A stretch of DNA of 8,220 bases from Gammaproteobacteria bacterium (GTDB taxonomy: Bacteria; Pseudomonadota; Gammaproteobacteria; Steroidobacterales; Steroidobacteraceae): the NCBI GenBank assembly GCA_019242385.1, contig JAFAVO010000287.1:1-8220 (forward strand), given 5' to 3'. A program made the translations under genes and the position numbers. The notes under the pieces are model-generated. The model ran no database searches, was not told the origin of the DNA, and was given only the letters and a program-made list of their open reading frames with translations. Numbering within the stretch: the first letter of the stretch is position 1; each line of letters opens with the position of its first letter. Of the stretch, positions 6,397 to 8,220 are shown piece after piece.

Positions 6397-7020
6397 ATGC
6401 GGGTTCAATCCTTCGCCGTTGTACTGCTGGCGCTGCTCGCCGCGGCGCCGCCTGCCCGTGCGGGCATCGACCACATGGTGCCCTACGACAGCAGCGGCAT
6501 CTGGAAGCGCAGCAACCAGGAAATCGTCGAATACGGGCTCATCGCGACCTCGGTCGGTGGTGCCCTGTGGGAGGGTGGCGAATCACGCCTCGGGCGTACC
6601 TTCTGGACCTCCGTCGACTCTTCGGTTGCGGCGGGCCTCGTATCCCAGCTGATGAAAGTGGCCTTCTCACGGGTGCGGCCCCGCGACAGCGGGCCGCCTC
6701 CGGGGAATCCGAACCTGTGGTTCAAGGGCAATGGCAACGAGAGCTTCCCGAGCGGCGAGGTGACTGCGGTGAGCTCGATCGTCACGCCGTTCATGCTCGA
6801 GTACGGTCACGACCATCCCGGCGTGTATGCGCTCGCACTGCTGCCGGTGTACGACTCGATAGCGCGCGTGAAGGCTCAGGCACACTGGCAGACCGACGTG
6901 CTGGCCGGCTTCGCGCTCGGCAGTGGTACGGCATGGCTGATCCATCGCAGCCCCAACTCGCCCTTCATCCTGCAGATCATGCCCCACAGCATCTATGTCG
7001 GGATCGGCAAGCGCTTCTGA
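6397..7020 (+). CDS. Small exported PAP2-family phosphatase-like protein (PSGE variant)
   Basis: A 207-aa PAP2-superfamily protein with an N-terminal signal peptide: basic start MRVQ, hydrophobic core FAVVLLALLAAA and a likely cleavage after PPARA, about residue 22. The ATG at 6385 would add MLAI ahead of the n-region; the 6397 start gives a more typical signal peptide, and neither has a Shine-Dalgarno. PAP2 motifs are K87-x6-R94-P95 (KVAFSRVRP), P118-S119-G120-E121 where the usual catalytic histidine is Glu, and R157-x5-H163-x3-D167 (ARVKAQAHWQTD). Hydrophobic segments are short and modest, so it may be periplasmic or loosely membrane-bound; the last residues (SIYVGIGKRF) look like one amphipathic beta-strand ending in Phe. 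The gene is transcribed divergently from the response regulator across the CTTAA box and is its most likely target. The substrate is unknown. The His-to-Glu change could mark a distinct subfamily or reduced activity. Confidence 0.92.
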   Translation: MRVQSFAVVLLALLAAAPPARAGIDHMVPYDSSGIWKRSNQEIVEYGLIATSVGGALWEGGESRLGRTFWTSVDSSVAAGLVSQLMKVAFSRVRPRDSGPPPGNPNLWFKGNGNESFPSGEVTAVSSIVTPFMLEYGHDHPGVYALALLPVYDSIARVKAQAHWQTDVLAGFALGSGTAWLIHRSPNSPFILQIMPHSIYVGIGKRF

Positions 7021-7028
7021 CGTCCGGG

Positions 7029-7059
7029 TTGCACTGCGGCCGATCCCGTGGTTAATAAT
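7029..7059 (+). promoter_or_regulatory. Possible promoter of holA (and nadD)
   Basis: The 101-bp gap between the second PAP2 gene and holA contains the conspicuously AT-rich TTAATAAT. Within it AATAAT (7054-7059) matches TATAAT at 5 of 6 positions. TTGCAC (7029-7034) is a weak -35 candidate with a long 19-bp spacer. A separate promoter would make sense, because holA and nadD are essential and should not depend on the regulated PAP2 promoter. No terminator with a U-tract is seen in this gap. Confidence 0.35.
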
Positions 7060-7113
7060 GACCGGGTGCACGCCGTATCGCCGCGCCGCCGATGAGGCGA
7101 ACAAAGCGCTGAC

Positions 7114-7117
7114 GAGG
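7114..7117 (+). promoter_or_regulatory. Ribosome-binding site supporting the TTG start of holA
   Basis: GAGG ends 4 nt before the TTG at 7122, slightly close but the only purine-rich site near the start of the HolA-like reading frame. Confidence 0.45.
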
Positions 7118-7121
7118 TCAG

Positions 7122-8132
7122 TTGAAGCTCACGTCCGACTCACTCGCCACACAGCTCGCCCAGCGCCTCCTCCCGGTCTACCTGATTTCCGGGGATGAGC
7201 CGCTGCTGAGCGGCGAGGCGGCGGATGCCGTTCGCGCCCGCGCGCGCGCCGCCGGATTCACCGAGCGCGAGGTGCATTTCATCGAGCGCGCCGGTGACTG
7301 GGACGAGGTGCGCGCCTCGGCCGGCAACCTGTCGCTGTTCGGCGCACGCCGCCTGGTGGAGATCCGGCTGATGACTCCCCGGCCCGGCGTGGCCGGAAAT
7401 GCCGCGCTGCTGGCATTGCTCGAAGCTCGCGACCCCGACCTCCTGCTGCTGGTGATCGCTCCGCGCCTGGATCGGGACGCACAGGCTGCCGACTGGGTCC
7501 GTGCGATCGAGGCTCATGGTGCGTGGTTGCAGGTCTGGCCGCTCGATCCGGGCAAGCTGAGCGCGTGGCTCCTCGGCCGCGGCCGCAAGCTCGGACTCGA
7601 GGCAAGCGAGGAGGCGCTCGAGCTGCTCGCGGCGCGCACCGAGGGGAACCTGCTCGCTGCGCACCAGGAGCTCGCCAAGCTGGTATGGCTCGCAAGCGAA
7701 GGCAAGGTCGATGCAGCGACCGTGCTCGCGAGCGTCGCCGATAGCGCGCGCTTCGATGTCTTCCAGCTCGGCGAGACCACGCTCGCCGGCGAGAGCGCCC
7801 GGGCGCTGCGCATGCTCGCGGGTCTGCGCGCGGAGGGGACCGAGGCGGCGCTGGCGCTATGGGCGCTTACGCGCGCGCTGCGCGATTTGTGGAATGCGGC
7901 CTCCGGTGGCCTCGCGGCGCCGAGCTGGCAGCGGCGCAGCGCGGCAGTGGCCAAGGGCGCGCAACGCGCGGCACGCCTGCCCTTCGCCTCGCTCGCGGCG
8001 CGCGTGGTGCGGGCGGACCGCATGATCAAGGGTCGGCTGGCCGGCGATGCCTGGGACGAGATGGCGCTCTTGACCGCGGAGCTCTGTGGCCAGCCCAGCG
8101 CCGTCTCCAGCAGGACGCTCGCGCGCGTCTGA
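7122..8132 (+). CDS. holA: DNA polymerase III subunit delta
   Basis: Clamp-loader wrench subunit that opens the beta sliding clamp in the replisome (the tau/gamma-delta-delta' complex). It is 336 aa, close to the 340-aa family length, with a TTG start (MKLTSDSLA). Family landmarks: the first-domain strand PVYLISGDEPLL (about 18-29), ERAGDWDEV (55-63), SLFGARRLVEIR (71-82, the SLF segment that contacts the clamp region), LLLLVIAPRLD (107-117), domain II with RTEGNLLAAHQELAKL (172-187) and DSARFDVFQL (207-216), then the helical collar domain ending near the C-terminus. Together with the adjacent nadD start it restores the usual lptE-holA-nadD order after the inserted block. Expression probably comes from a promoter in the preceding 101-bp gap. 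Identification is strong. Confidence 0.96.
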   Translation: MKLTSDSLATQLAQRLLPVYLISGDEPLLSGEAADAVRARARAAGFTEREVHFIERAGDWDEVRASAGNLSLFGARRLVEIRLMTPRPGVAGNAALLALLEARDPDLLLLVIAPRLDRDAQAADWVRAIEAHGAWLQVWPLDPGKLSAWLLGRGRKLGLEASEEALELLAARTEGNLLAAHQELAKLVWLASEGKVDAATVLASVADSARFDVFQLGETTLAGESARALRMLAGLRAEGTEAALALWALTRALRDLWNAASGGLAAPSWQRRSAAVAKGAQRAARLPFASLAARVVRADRMIKGRLAGDAWDEMALLTAELCGQPSAVSSRTLARV

Positions 8133-8137
8133 CTCAC

Positions 8138-8220
8138 ATGCAGCCGATAGGTCTCTTTGGCGGCACCTTCGATCCGATCCACTGCGGTCATCTGCGCACC
8201 GCATTCGAGCTTTGGCAGGA
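8138..8220 (+). CDS. nadD: Nicotinate-nucleotide adenylyltransferase, first 27 codons (3' end outside window)
   Basis: NadD adenylates nicotinate mononucleotide to deamido-NAD in NAD biosynthesis. Only the N-terminus is in the window, starting at ATG 8138, 5 nt after the holA stop. It reads MQPIGLFGGTFDPIHCGHLR, which carries the diagnostic nucleotidyltransferase motif GGTFDPIHxGH with the (H/T)xGH ATP-binding histidines at residues 15 and 18. The tight spacing after holA indicates co-transcription. The gene order matches the conserved holA-nadD pair. Confidence 0.95.
   Translation, partial: MQPIGLFGGTFDPIHCGHLRTAFELWQ

Noticed and set aside
7021..7121. Possible intrinsic terminator after the second PAP2 gene
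   Set aside because: Short GC inverted repeats exist but none is followed by a T-run.
2567..7121. Mobile-element origin of the inserted block
   Set aside because: No transposase, integrase, tRNA, target duplication or clear composition shift is visible at either edge.

Overview
The window comes from a GC-rich gammaproteobacterial chromosome. This rests on dense, long, G/C-ending codons throughout, frequent GTG/TTG starts, and the housekeeping order leuS - lptE - holA - nadD, which is the classical gammaproteobacterial arrangement. I cannot name the genus; a xanthomonad-, Nevskia- or Steroidobacter-like lineage would fit, but this is inference.

Layout. Positions 1-2043 hold the 3' two-thirds or more of leuS (leucyl-tRNA synthetase), followed directly by lptE (outer-membrane LPS-transport lipoprotein, to 2566). 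At the far end, 7122-8132 is holA (DNA polymerase III delta subunit), and 8138-8220 is the first 27 codons of nadD. Between lptE and holA, where these genes are normally adjacent, lies a block of about 4.5 kb with five genes: (1) a 174-aa protein with an HEAGH zinc-metallopeptidase-like motif (2592-3116, +); (2) a polytopic PAP2 lipid phosphatase with an extra periplasmic C-terminal domain (3123-4331, +); (3) a QseC/PmrB-type sensor histidine kinase (5622-4246, -); (4) its OmpR-family response regulator (6316-5654, -); (5) a second, small, exported PAP2-family protein (6397-7020, +).

How they work together. Kinase and regulator form a two-gene operon on the minus strand. It converges on, and overlaps by 86 bp, the first PAP2 gene, and diverges from the second. 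The short divergent intergenic region holds CTTAA-N6-CTTAA (6356-6371), which resembles the direct-repeat box of PmrA/BasR and QseB regulators. It sits symmetrically between two -10-like hexamers, each 11 bp from the box. The simplest reading is an autoregulated PmrAB/QseBC-like system that also drives a divergent PAP2 gene, so the block may be an envelope-remodelling module (lipid A, undecaprenyl-phosphate or phospholipid dephosphorylation) set inside an LPS-export/housekeeping operon.

No RNA genes, CRISPR arrays, insertion sequences or convincing terminators were seen. No gene-free stretch exceeds about 100 bp.
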